Assembly (NCBI GenBank): GCA_964601895.1
Contig: CAZROT010000004.1
Location: forward strand, 124,001-188,000
DNA length: 64,000 bases
Source of the DNA: CAZROT01 sp964601895
GTDB taxonomy: Bacteria > Pseudomonadota > Gammaproteobacteria > Enterobacterales > Enterobacteriaceae
Direction: 5' to 3'
Positions 9,313 to 17,156 of the stretch are shown piece by piece. A program made the position numbers and the translations under genes. Position 1 is the stretch's first letter; each line of letters begins with the position of its first letter. Under the pieces are notes generated by a model. The model did not search any database and was not told the origin of the DNA. It worked only from the letters and a program-made list of their open reading frames with translations.

Positions 9313-9352
9313 ACGGATAACAGACGTGTGATCGACGTTATCCGTGTTTTTT
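9313..9352 (+). terminator. Hairpin plus T-run in the rep upstream region
   Basis: A 9-bp inverted repeat, ACGGATAAC (9313-9321) and GTTATCCGT (9337-9345), with a 15-nt loop, is followed on the plus strand by G and TTTTTT. This is the form of an intrinsic terminator for plus-strand transcription. Both flanking genes are on the minus strand, so it has no obvious plus-strand client. It may protect the coiled-coil gene from antisense reading, or be a relic of a lost neighbour. Confidence 0.45.
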
Positions 9353-9376
9353 AATAGTAAGTTCAGTAAACGTTAA

Positions 9377-10960
9377 TCATTTACTACCTTCTGGATTTTC
9401 CAATTCAGGTGAATCCCACTCGAGCTCAGGCTCAACTATTTTATACAGTGAAGTTTTTCCATTGCCAAAAGCAGCTAGCTTATAATATTTTTGCTGCATC
9501 CTGACATTAAGTTTTATTGCATCTGAGTCACTTCGTAACTCGTGCCATTTAGTTTCATAGCCTTCGTCCATTTTGACTTCATTTTCTTCTTTGCCAACTT
9601 GGGTAGTATCGACTGCTACATAGTCTTGAAACGCGCGAGAATATTGCTCATGTACCTCAGTTGGTAGCAATACCAGTTTTTCAAAAAAACCTCTCTCTAA
9701 TTCCAAAACAAAATCATCATCGGCAATGCTATCATTATCACTTTCTTCAAGGTAAATAGTATCTGAAGTAGTTACCATTCCCTGTAGTGTTTCTCCCTGC
9801 TCAGAAAATCCCGAATCACGTCTGCTACGCATTCCAGCGAACAATTTATCCGCTTCCATATCAGCCGAATTACCACCTGGTAATGCATCCGCTTCAAAAA
9901 TACCTGAATCACGTTTTTTATCCTTAGCCGGTGACGCTGATGACCTGGCTGGCTCGACTGCAGAATGTAACACCTCTTGTTCAGTTAGTTTTTTCCGCAA
10001 TTGCACAGCTATATGCTGTGCTTCTGAATTCTGCAACGGCACTGATTGCTGTGACAGAGCAGCCTGTGCATCATTCTCAACCACCTGATCAGCATAATAA
10101 TCTTTTACATACCTACCAGCTGCTGCTTGACATAACTGCTGCCGTAAAAGAACAGCTCTTGCATCCAATTTTTTCTGCGCTTTATCCAGCACAAGACACT
10201 GTGCAAGGTACTTTTTTTCTGCCTCTGACTGATGCTCCTGAAGGTTGCTGCGTATTTCTTTATCATTCAATGCATTCAGTTGCTTACCCAACATCTGATT
10301 TTGTTCAGCATACTTTTTTTGTTCCGCGTGCAGCTCCCGGCGCGTTGCTTTATCGCGCCAGACACGCCAGAAGAAGAACAATTGCTTTATCCTGCCTGTA
10401 ATACCAGAGTATTGTGATAAATTACTGTCCACTTTTTGCAACTTTTCTTTAGTATCACAAGAATCCCTGGTTAATTTTGATAACTGCTCTTCCAGCACTG
10501 CTCTTTGCTGTCGCAAGTCACTGTCAGTATTATTTAGTTCTTCCTGCTGGCAGGAAAAATTTTCTGTTAATTGTAATCGCGCCTTTCTCAACAGTAATTT
10601 TTCTTCATTTAAATACTTCAGAGACGCTTTAAGCGCCTCTTCAGAAGGATTTTTCTTCTGTTGCTGTGTCTCGCTTTCTAATGTGGCTACCGAATCCAGC
10701 CTGTCAAAAAATGTGTTCTGAAGGCGTTCAACGAGCTGCTGCGCTACCGGCTGAGACTCATCACTGGCCAGCGCAGTTATCTGGTCAGACAGACTTTGTG
10801 TTGCGGGGTTTTTAACAGAAGCGGCATTTGCATGAAATGATGTGAAAATACTATTGATAACCCGCTCAATCTGCTGCATAAATGCATCCAGATGGCTCTG
10901 TACTTGTGCCTTACCCGCTTCCTGAGGGAACAGTATGCTCGCGTTATGGGTAACCTTCAT
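9377..10960 (-). CDS. Unrecognised coiled-coil protein, effector-like
   Basis: I recognise no family. From the ATG at 10960 (AGGAG 7 bases upstream) the protein has 527 residues. Upstream in-frame ATGs are less likely because the ORF then runs into a dispersed repeat. After a polar N-terminus, roughly residues 100-300 are rich in Gln, Glu, Leu and Lys with heptad-like spacing, a long coiled coil. The following ~100 residues are low-complexity, and the motif KKRDSGIFEAD is echoed by RRDSGFSEQGE about 40 residues later. The C-terminal part is strongly acidic (EEVDNDSIADDD-like) and ends in ELEWDSPELENPEG. There is no signal peptide or membrane segment. A single-copy, soluble, non-enzymatic-looking protein next to repeats in a host-associated type of genome suggests a secreted effector, but that is inference only. 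Confidence 0.55.
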   Translation of the reverse strand: MKVTHNASILFPQEAGKAQVQSHLDAFMQQIERVINSIFTSFHANAASVKNPATQSLSDQITALASDESQPVAQQLVERLQNTFFDRLDSVATLESETQQQKKNPSEEALKASLKYLNEEKLLLRKARLQLTENFSCQQEELNNTDSDLRQQRAVLEEQLSKLTRDSCDTKEKLQKVDSNLSQYSGITGRIKQLFFFWRVWRDKATRRELHAEQKKYAEQNQMLGKQLNALNDKEIRSNLQEHQSEAEKKYLAQCLVLDKAQKKLDARAVLLRQQLCQAAAGRYVKDYYADQVVENDAQAALSQQSVPLQNSEAQHIAVQLRKKLTEQEVLHSAVEPARSSASPAKDKKRDSGIFEADALPGGNSADMEADKLFAGMRSRRDSGFSEQGETLQGMVTTSDTIYLEESDNDSIADDDFVLELERGFFEKLVLLPTEVHEQYSRAFQDYVAVDTTQVGKEENEVKMDEGYETKWHELRSDSDAIKLNVRMQQKYYKLAAFGNGKTSLYKIVEPELEWDSPELENPEGSK

Positions 10961-11105
10961 TTTCATGCTCCTGTATAACAGAATTAACTGAATCTGAAGC
11001 CATAATGCCGCAAAACGGTGCATAACACTGTCAAATACTGCTCGCTTTTTAAGCTTTAAGGGTAATTTATGCTCACCTGTGCGCCATAACCATTTAATTT
11101 TACTG

Positions 11106-11226
11106 GTATATATGCAAAATATTTCGAGTGGCAAGAACGCGAATCTTCATCAGCATAGAGCCATTATGTGATTTGGGGTGAGTATTCGCAGCCAACACAG
11201 CTGCAGCCTGGAAGACGAAGGGTATA
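11106..11226 (+). repeat. Dispersed ~120 bp repeat, copy 1 (downstream of vsr)
   Basis: This is one of four related copies in the window. Shared blocks in order are a TATA-ending left end, GCAAGAACGCGAATC, GCATAGA, TATGTGATTTGGGGTGAGT, GCAGCCAACACAGCTGCAG and GAAGACGAAGGGTATA. The ends GTATATA and GGGTATA form a short inverted repeat, so the element resembles a small palindromic or MITE-like unit. Similar sequences are scattered through Enterobacterales genomes in my recollection, but I cannot name the family from the window. It lies 2 bases from the vsr stop codon and reaches into the upstream region of the coiled-coil gene. Confidence 0.8.
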
Positions 11227-11228
11227 TT

Positions 11229-11708
11229 TCAGAAGATATCTGTTTTCTGGCCTATCCCTCGAGTGGTGATTTCAGCATGACCCTCGCCTGCGCACAGCCA
11301 TTCTTCCAGACGCTCCTGACAACCCTGCGCTGCCAGCCTGTCACGACCACGCAGGGCACATTCCCATACAATTAACACACGCCAGCCTGCCGCGGTGATT
11401 TCCTGAAGCGTGCGCTTATCTCGTGCAACATTTTGGGCGATTTTATTCAGCCAGAAATCGGTGCGGGTGGAGGGTATCTTGAAGAGGTGGCAGTCATGAT
11501 GATGCCAGAAGCAGCCATGGACCAGGATGGCTGCCTGCCTGTCATCAATGACAAAATCAGGTTTGCCCGGCAAATCTTCTGCCTGAGTACGATATCCAGG
11601 TGCCAGCCTGTCCAGCATCTCTGCCAGTTTCTGCTCAATGGCCGTATCACGATGACGAATGGCACGCATATTTTTACTGCGGCTCTGCGCTGACAACACA
11701 TCAGTCAT
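11229..11708 (-). CDS. vsr: Very short patch repair endonuclease Vsr
   Basis: A 159-residue Vsr, close to the 156 of E. coli. It nicks 5' of the T in T:G mismatches within Dcm sites (CTWGG) and so corrects deamination of 5-methylcytosine. Visible family features: the N-terminal RSKNMRAIRHRDTAIEQKLA helix, PDFVID with the catalytic aspartate, VHGCFWHHHDCHLF with the zinc/active-site histidines, and WRVLIVWECALRGRDRL. The C-terminal ~7 residues (GQKTDIF) differ from E. coli and lie next to a repeat, so the tail may be replaced. Its ATG lies inside the end of dcm (8-base overlap), the same coupled layout as E. coli dcm-vsr. Confidence 0.95.
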   Translation of the reverse strand: MTDVLSAQSRSKNMRAIRHRDTAIEQKLAEMLDRLAPGYRTQAEDLPGKPDFVIDDRQAAILVHGCFWHHHDCHLFKIPSTRTDFWLNKIAQNVARDKRTLQEITAAGWRVLIVWECALRGRDRLAAQGCQERLEEWLCAGEGHAEITTRGIGQKTDIF

Positions 11709-13092
11709 TCAGGAGACCTTTTTTAAGAACCGCCTGTTCAATACAGGGCAACAGTAATTGTGCAAGGGCAGTGAAAACCGGGACAACCACCGAATTACCA
11801 AACTGCCGGTAAGCCTGCGTATCAGAAACCGGAATGCGAAAAGGCTCACCGCCTGGTATCTCAAATCCCATCAGACGTGCGCATTCTCGCGGCGTTAACC
11901 GGCGCGGACGTCGCAGCTGATTATGCGCATCGTAAAAATCTTTTTCACCGGTTACCCTGTCCCAGCCACGGTCTATTAAAATTTCAGAGCCGTCCTTGTG
12001 ATAACGCGCCGACAGTGTGCGTGTAATGCTGTTACTGTCGCGTGGATCAATCAGGCCATAACCAAAACCATTACCTTTGGCCTGATGCTTTTTTGCATAA
12101 CAATACAGATAATGCCACAGCCTGGGTGTCAGCAGGTATTTTTCATCCACCACCGGTTCAAGCAGTTCACTGAGCGCTGGCCGCGTGGCAGGAAAATAAC
12201 GCGCAATATCTTTAAGCGTAAGATCATGATGAAGATTTAGATCGCGGCGTAACCCCACCAGTACAATACGTTCACGGTGCTGGGGCAAAAAATGCTTACC
12301 ATCGATTATCCGCGGATCAGCAGCACCTCTGCTGTCAGCATCAGCAACCGCATAACCCAGCTCATCGAGTGTCTCGGTAATAATACGAAACGTTTTTCCC
12401 CGATCGTGACTTTTGAGATTTTTAACATTTTCCAGCACAAAGACAGGCGGTTTTTTTACGGCAATGATGCGGGCGACATCAAAAAACAGCGTCCCCTGAA
12501 TGTTACAGGCAAATCCATGGGCACGTCCTAAGGCATTTTTCTTTGAAACACCGGCAAGAGAGAAGGGCTGACAGGGAAATCCGGCCAGCAAAACATCATG
12601 ATCGGGGATGCTGCAGTCAATATGCTGACGCGCCTGTCCATCAGAAATGTCCGTACGCGTACTGCCGGTTATCTCACGAATATCATGATTAAAAATATGT
12701 TCATCCGGTGCGCAATACCAGTTTGCTTTATAGGTACGGCGTGCATAGTGATTCCATTCACTGGTAAAAACACAACGACCGCCAACGCTTTCAAACCCTT
12801 TACGTAATCCACCAATACCGGCAAATAAATCGATAAAGCGGAATTTGTAGTGGGGATGATGACAGGGAGGCTCAGGAAGCAGCGTCTGCAGCAGGTGTAA
12901 TTCCGCCACAGTAAACCGCTCTGGGTGCGTCCTGCCGTTATACCAACCCTTTAGTGACGCACGCGTCCATTTACCCGGACTGACACCGTTCAGTGTGGCT
13001 ACAATTGTGCTGGCACCATAAATGTCCAGTACAGACTGTACCAGTGATTTATCTGATTGCTGTTTTTCTTGCAAAGAGCCCTGCTGTAACAT
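11701..13092 (-). CDS. dcm: DNA-cytosine methyltransferase Dcm
   Basis: From the ATG at 13092 (AGG 8 bases upstream) the product is 463 residues, near the 472 of E. coli Dcm. An upstream start would add residues encoded by a dispersed repeat, so it is rejected. It makes 5-methylcytosine, in E. coli at CCWGG. Motif I is FIDLFAGIGGLRKGFE. Motif IV is GFPCQPFSLAG with the nucleophile Cys at about residue 174. Motif VI is FVLENVKNL, motif VIII is QHRERI, and the late motifs include RRLTPRECARLMGF and QFGNSVVVPV. The N-terminal ~80 residues are the family's extra regulatory segment. It is followed by vsr with overlap. The pair is bracketed by two direct repeat copies. Confidence 0.96.
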   Translation of the reverse strand: MLQQGSLQEKQQSDKSLVQSVLDIYGASTIVATLNGVSPGKWTRASLKGWYNGRTHPERFTVAELHLLQTLLPEPPCHHPHYKFRFIDLFAGIGGLRKGFESVGGRCVFTSEWNHYARRTYKANWYCAPDEHIFNHDIREITGSTRTDISDGQARQHIDCSIPDHDVLLAGFPCQPFSLAGVSKKNALGRAHGFACNIQGTLFFDVARIIAVKKPPVFVLENVKNLKSHDRGKTFRIITETLDELGYAVADADSRGAADPRIIDGKHFLPQHRERIVLVGLRRDLNLHHDLTLKDIARYFPATRPALSELLEPVVDEKYLLTPRLWHYLYCYAKKHQAKGNGFGYGLIDPRDSNSITRTLSARYHKDGSEILIDRGWDRVTGEKDFYDAHNQLRRPRRLTPRECARLMGFEIPGGEPFRIPVSDTQAYRQFGNSVVVPVFTALAQLLLPCIEQAVLKKGLLND

Positions 13093-13150
13093 CGCGCTGA
13101 CCTGGTGGTAAAACATCAAAAAGGGAAATCGTGCATAACGCAACAGATTT

Positions 13151-13265
13151 ATACCCAAAATAGTCCAGATTGCAGCAAGACGGCAAGAACAGGCATCCCA
13201 AACTATGTGATTGGGGTGGCTATTAGCAGCCAACGCGGCTGCAGTCTGAAAGACACAGGGTATAT
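13151..13265 (+). repeat. Dispersed ~120 bp repeat, copy 2 (upstream of dcm)
   Basis: Same family and same orientation as the copies at 11106, 21940 and 54251. It shows the left end TATACCCAAAATA, then GCAAGACGGCAAGAAC, TATGTGATTGGGGTG, GCAGCCAACGCGGCTGCAG and GAAAGACACAGGGTATA. It is more diverged in the middle (a short deletion where others have GCATAG). The apparent 5' extension of dcm is made of this repeat, so it lies at or within the dcm promoter region. Confidence 0.8.
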
Positions 13266-13470
13266 CACGTTAAAACAGCTTATTATATGCTGGGATAAAA
13301 AATTACCATGAGAATACTACAAGTCCCAGATTAACCTGTGTTATGTTGACACCATTGTATCTTGTGTTAAATAAGTACCACCAGGGTTTCAGCCAGACAA
13401 ACCTGGAACCTGCGAGAATCTGGTTTTCAGCATCTGTTTGCAGGAAAAAGTTATCAGATTAACCGTCCAT

Positions 13471-13498
13471 TCAGGAAGTAAGCGCTTACTATTCCTGA
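13471..13498. promoter_or_regulatory. 28-bp near-perfect palindrome upstream of cpdA
   Basis: Within the 307-base gap between repeat copy 2 and cpdA, outer arms TCAGGAA and TTCCTGA flank a perfect inner 12-bp palindrome GTAAGCGCTTAC, with only two unpaired bases. It lies about 75 bases before the cpdA start. It could be the binding site of a dimeric regulator or a cruciform/hairpin. I recognise no regulator consensus. The rest of the gap shows no gene. Confidence 0.45.
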
Positions 13499-13572
13499 GT
13501 TACCGTTAACAGGGTATAACACTATTTTCCTGGCATCCAGGTCAGTAACAGATTCCAGAACAAGGATACCAT

Positions 13573-14400
13573 TTGGAAAGTTTGTTAACATTGCCCGTCG
13601 TGAATAAAAACAGGATAAACATCCTGCAAGTTACTGACACTCACCTCTTTGCCAATGTGCGTGAAACATTATTAGGTGTGAATACCCACCGCAGCTATCA
13701 TGCCGTGCTTGATGCCATTATTGCCGAACACTACCCTGTTGACCTCATTGTCGCCACGGGTGATCTTGCGCAGGATCATTCACAGAGTGCCTATCAGCAT
13801 TTTGCGACAGGGATAACCCGCCTGCCAGCTCCCTGCGTCTGGTTACCTGGTAATCATGATGCGCAGTCCGTGATGAATACTGCACTGATACAGGCAGGGA
13901 TGACGCCAGCAAAACAGGTTTTATTGAGTGACAGCTGGCAAATCATTTTACTGGACAGTCAGGCTCCTGGTGTTCCCTATGGTGAACTGAGTGATGGCCA
14001 GCTTGCCTGGATGGAGCACTGTCTTAACGCTCATCCACAGCGTCATGCCATGATATTATTACACCATCATCCCGGACCTTGCGGTTGCGCATGGCTGGAT
14101 CAACACCGCCTGCGCAATGCTCAGCGACTGGCAGAAATCCTGGCCCCTTATCCAACAGTAAAGGCACTGGTGTGCGGGCATATTCATCAGGAAATGGACA
14201 CTGACTGGTTCGGTCTGCGCCTGCTCGCCAGCCCGTCAACCTGTGTGCAATTTAAGCCACATTGTAGCGAATTCACACTCGACACCGTATCACCGGGATG
14301 GCGCTGGTTTGAGTTACACTCACAGGGTATCGTTGACACGCGTGTTCATCGCCTGACCGCTAATGAATTTAGCCCGATGCTCAGCCAGCACGGCTATTAA
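13573..14400 (+). CDS. cpdA: 3',5'-cyclic-AMP phosphodiesterase CpdA
   Basis: A 275-residue class III cAMP phosphodiesterase, the usual length. It hydrolyses cAMP to AMP and so lowers CRP activity. The calcineurin-like metal-binding motifs are all present: TDTHLF, ATGDLAQD, PGNHD, LHHHP and CGHIHQ. The substrate-side stretch PSTCVQFKPHC also matches the family. In E. coli it is followed by yqiA and then parE. Here yqiA is missing and parE starts 91 bases after the cpdA stop. Confidence 0.96.
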   Translation: MESLLTLPVVNKNRINILQVTDTHLFANVRETLLGVNTHRSYHAVLDAIIAEHYPVDLIVATGDLAQDHSQSAYQHFATGITRLPAPCVWLPGNHDAQSVMNTALIQAGMTPAKQVLLSDSWQIILLDSQAPGVPYGELSDGQLAWMEHCLNAHPQRHAMILLHHHPGPCGCAWLDQHRLRNAQRLAEILAPYPTVKALVCGHIHQEMDTDWFGLRLLASPSTCVQFKPHCSEFTLDTVSPGWRWFELHSQGIVDTRVHRLTANEFSPMLSQHGY

Positions 14401-14491
14401 TCGATATCTTAACGTGCGAAGACTGATACCATGCAGGATACTGACAACAGCACGACGTTCCTTTCCATCATCATGAAAAATTAATCACACT

Positions 14492-16387
14492 ATGACGCAA
14501 GCACACTATAACGCCGACGCCATTGAAGTACTTAGTGGTCTCGAACCGGTACGTCGCAGACCGGGAATGTATACGGATACCGCCAGCCCTCATCATCTGG
14601 CTCAGGAGCTGATTGATAATAGCATTGATGAAGCACTCGCTGGCCATGCGCGCCGTATCGATGTCATTCTGCACGCTGATCAATCACTGGAAGTCACTGA
14701 TGATGGTCGTGGCATGCCTGTTGATCTACACCAGAAAGAAGGGGTATCTGCCATAGAGTTAATTTTGTGTCGCTTACATGCCGGGGCGAAATTTTCCAAT
14801 AAGAGTTATAAATTTTCTGGTGGATTACATGGTGTCGGCGTTTCCGTAGTTAATGCGCTTTCCAGCCGGCTTGATGTCAGCGTGCGTCGTAACGGACATA
14901 TCTATAATCTGGTCTTCGAAAAAGGGGAAAAAATTCAGGAACTGGCGATTATCGGACGCTGCCGCAAAAGCGAGACCGGCACCCGCGTTCTCTTCTGGCC
15001 AGATGAATCATTTTTCGACAGTGCACGCTTTTCGGCTCCCCGTCTCAGTAATTTACTGAAAGCAAAAGCAGTATTGTGTCCCGGTGTGGAAATTTTTTTC
15101 CATGATCAGGTCAATAACCATGAACAGCGCTGGTGTTATACCGATGGCCTTACTGACTATCTGATGGAAGCGGTAAAAGATTGCGTGCTATTGCCATCAG
15201 CGCCGTTTATCGGCTCCTTCGCCACTGATACCCACGCCATAGACTGGGCGCTGGTGTGGTTGCCAGAGGGCGGCCCTGTGCTGGCTGAAAGCTATGTCAA
15301 CCTGATCCCCACGGTGCAGGGAGGCACGCATGTGAACGGACTGCGTCAGGGATTGCTGGAAGCCATGCGCGAATTCTGCGATTTTCGCACCAGCCTGCCG
15401 CGAGGTGTCAAACTGGTAGCAGAAGATATCTGGGGCAACTGCGCTTATGTGCTGTCACTTAAAATGCAGGAGCCTCAGTTTTGCGGCCAGACGAAAGAAC
15501 GGCTTGCTTCCCGTCAGTGTGCTGCCATGGTCTGTAGTACCGTACAAAATGCATTCAGCCTCTGGTTAAACCAGCACGTGATGCAGGGTGAAGCACTGGC
15601 GCAATGGGTTATCAGCCGCGCGCAGCAACGGATACTGGCGGCCAGAAAAGTCATACGCAAAAAACTGACCAGTGGCCCTGCACTGCCCGGCAAACTGGCT
15701 GACTGCATTTCGCAGGATTTACATCTGACAGAGCTCTTTTTAGTGGAAGGAGACTCAGCCGGTGGCTCAGCACGCCAGGCGCGCAATCGTGAATATCAGG
15801 CCATCCTGCCACTGAAAGGCAAAATCCTCAATACCTGGGAAGTACCTTCCGATGAAGTGCTGGCTTCTCAGGAAATTCATGATATTTCTGTTGCTCTGGG
15901 CATCTCGCCTGATAGTGATAATCTCAGTACGTTACGCTATGGTAAAATTTGCATTCTGGCTGATGCGGATTCAGATGGCCTGCATATTGCCACGCTGCTA
16001 TGCGCACTTTTTATGCGGCATTTTCATGCACTGGTGCGTAAAGGACATGTGTATGTGGCCATGCCCCCTCTTTACCGCATTGACGCCGGAAAAGAGATTT
16101 TTTATGCGCTGGACGAAAATGAAAAAGAGGGCATCTTGAAAAAACTGCAGCATAAACGTGGGCAACCGGATGTACAGCGTTTTAAAGGACTTGGCGAAAT
16201 GAATCCACAACAGTTGCGTGAAACTACACTGGATCCCAATACCCGGCGCCTGGTTCAGTTAACCGTAGCGCATGACGACGTTGCACAAACACTGTCAACC
16301 ATGGACATGCTGCTGGCAAAAAAACGCTCTGAAGACAGGCGTCACTGGTTACAGGATAAGGGGAATATGGCACAAATCGACCTGTAG
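14492..16387 (+). CDS. parE: DNA topoisomerase IV subunit B
   Basis: A 631-residue ParE (E. coli 630). With ParC it decatenates daughter chromosomes using ATP. The GHKL ATPase domain shows ELIDNSIDEALAG, VTDDGRGMPVD, and GGLHGVGVSVVNALS. The Toprim domain shows LFLVEGDSAGGSARQARNR, PLKGKILN and ILADADSDGLHI. The C-terminal zinc-free tail with RFKGLGEMNPQQL contacts ParC. It follows cpdA; the partner gene parC is nearby at 18825, but a cupin gene and a patatin gene lie between them. Confidence 0.98.
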   Translation: MTQAHYNADAIEVLSGLEPVRRRPGMYTDTASPHHLAQELIDNSIDEALAGHARRIDVILHADQSLEVTDDGRGMPVDLHQKEGVSAIELILCRLHAGAKFSNKSYKFSGGLHGVGVSVVNALSSRLDVSVRRNGHIYNLVFEKGEKIQELAIIGRCRKSETGTRVLFWPDESFFDSARFSAPRLSNLLKAKAVLCPGVEIFFHDQVNNHEQRWCYTDGLTDYLMEAVKDCVLLPSAPFIGSFATDTHAIDWALVWLPEGGPVLAESYVNLIPTVQGGTHVNGLRQGLLEAMREFCDFRTSLPRGVKLVAEDIWGNCAYVLSLKMQEPQFCGQTKERLASRQCAAMVCSTVQNAFSLWLNQHVMQGEALAQWVISRAQQRILAARKVIRKKLTSGPALPGKLADCISQDLHLTELFLVEGDSAGGSARQARNREYQAILPLKGKILNTWEVPSDEVLASQEIHDISVALGISPDSDNLSTLRYGKICILADADSDGLHIATLLCALFMRHFHALVRKGHVYVAMPPLYRIDAGKEIFYALDENEKEGILKKLQHKRGQPDVQRFKGLGEMNPQQLRETTLDPNTRRLVQLTVAHDDVAQTLSTMDMLLAKKRSEDRRHWLQDKGNMAQIDL

Positions 16388-16406
16388 CTGACATGATGCC
16401 AGGGTA

Positions 16407-16940
16407 TTATTTAAAACCACCCGTATAGTTGCCAATGTCACCTGTCTGAAGATCCTCCATGATGCTATCTTCTTCAGCAACAAATTCATGTGGAACATTA
16501 GGCAATAAAAACAAATATTTTCCTGGAACAAGAATATATTTTTTACCCTGTGAATAGGCGGCCACTTTTCCACTTAACACATGATTAACCTGCTCCATCT
16601 GATGGGAATGCACAGGCAATACCGCCCCTTTTTTCAGCTCCCACCATGTGTTTTTAAAATTAGCACCTGCCCCTGTTTTTCTTTTTACACCAGCCAGAGT
16701 CTCACCATTTGGCAGCTTAAAAGGTTTAAATTCCATTTTTTCAAAGTCAAACAAAACAGGCTGTGTTTTAACACTATCCTTCGTTTCCTCAAGAATTCCA
16801 CGACCAGGAGCCGGTATAGAGCCATCGCTTTCCTGGGATATCCCGACACCATGTACCGAAAGTGGATCATGCCCAGTTTGCTGAGCATATGCGACAAAAG
16901 CAGCCATAGAGCAGGTTAGCGCCAGTAAGTGTTTACGCAT
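16407..16940 (-). CDS. Secreted cupin-domain protein
   Basis: A 177-residue protein with an N-terminal signal peptide (MRKHLLALTCSMAAFVAYAQ, likely cleaved after AYA), so probably periplasmic. Residues ~105-160 form a single small cupin barrel: motif 1 is PVHSHQMEQVNHVLSGK with two histidines and a glutamate/glutamine that could hold a metal, and motif 2 is LVPGKYLFLLPNVPHEF with the final metal histidine. Cupins of this size may be isomerases, dioxygenases or binding proteins. Nothing in the sequence decides which. It is convergent with parE (19-base gap) and looks like an insertion between cpdA-parE and parC. Confidence 0.7.
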   Translation of the reverse strand: MRKHLLALTCSMAAFVAYAQQTGHDPLSVHGVGISQESDGSIPAPGRGILEETKDSVKTQPVLFDFEKMEFKPFKLPNGETLAGVKRKTGAGANFKNTWWELKKGAVLPVHSHQMEQVNHVLSGKVAAYSQGKKYILVPGKYLFLLPNVPHEFVAEEDSIMEDLQTGDIGNYTGGFK

Positions 16941-17156
16941 TATTTTTCCCCATTGTTAACAACATTTATCAGCAAATAACACTCAATTATACTCCCGTAC
17001 GACCTCCCGGAAAGGGGACATTCTTCACCAGCGAAATACCATATATTATCTAATATTATTAATTAGAGAATTATATAATAAACGTAATTGTTCAGATTAA
17101 TAAAGCCATCACTCAGGGATGATGACGCCATTGCAGTGCACTGTAAGGGGGAAATC

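Noticed and set aside
9780..9930. DSG-type eukaryotic degron mimic in the coiled-coil protein
   Set aside because: Neither DSGIFEAD nor DSGFSEQG has the required second serine spacing.
13093..13233. Extended N-terminus of Dcm
   Set aside because: The added residues are encoded by the dispersed repeat and do not resemble Dcm; the ATG at 13092 has a better ribosome site.
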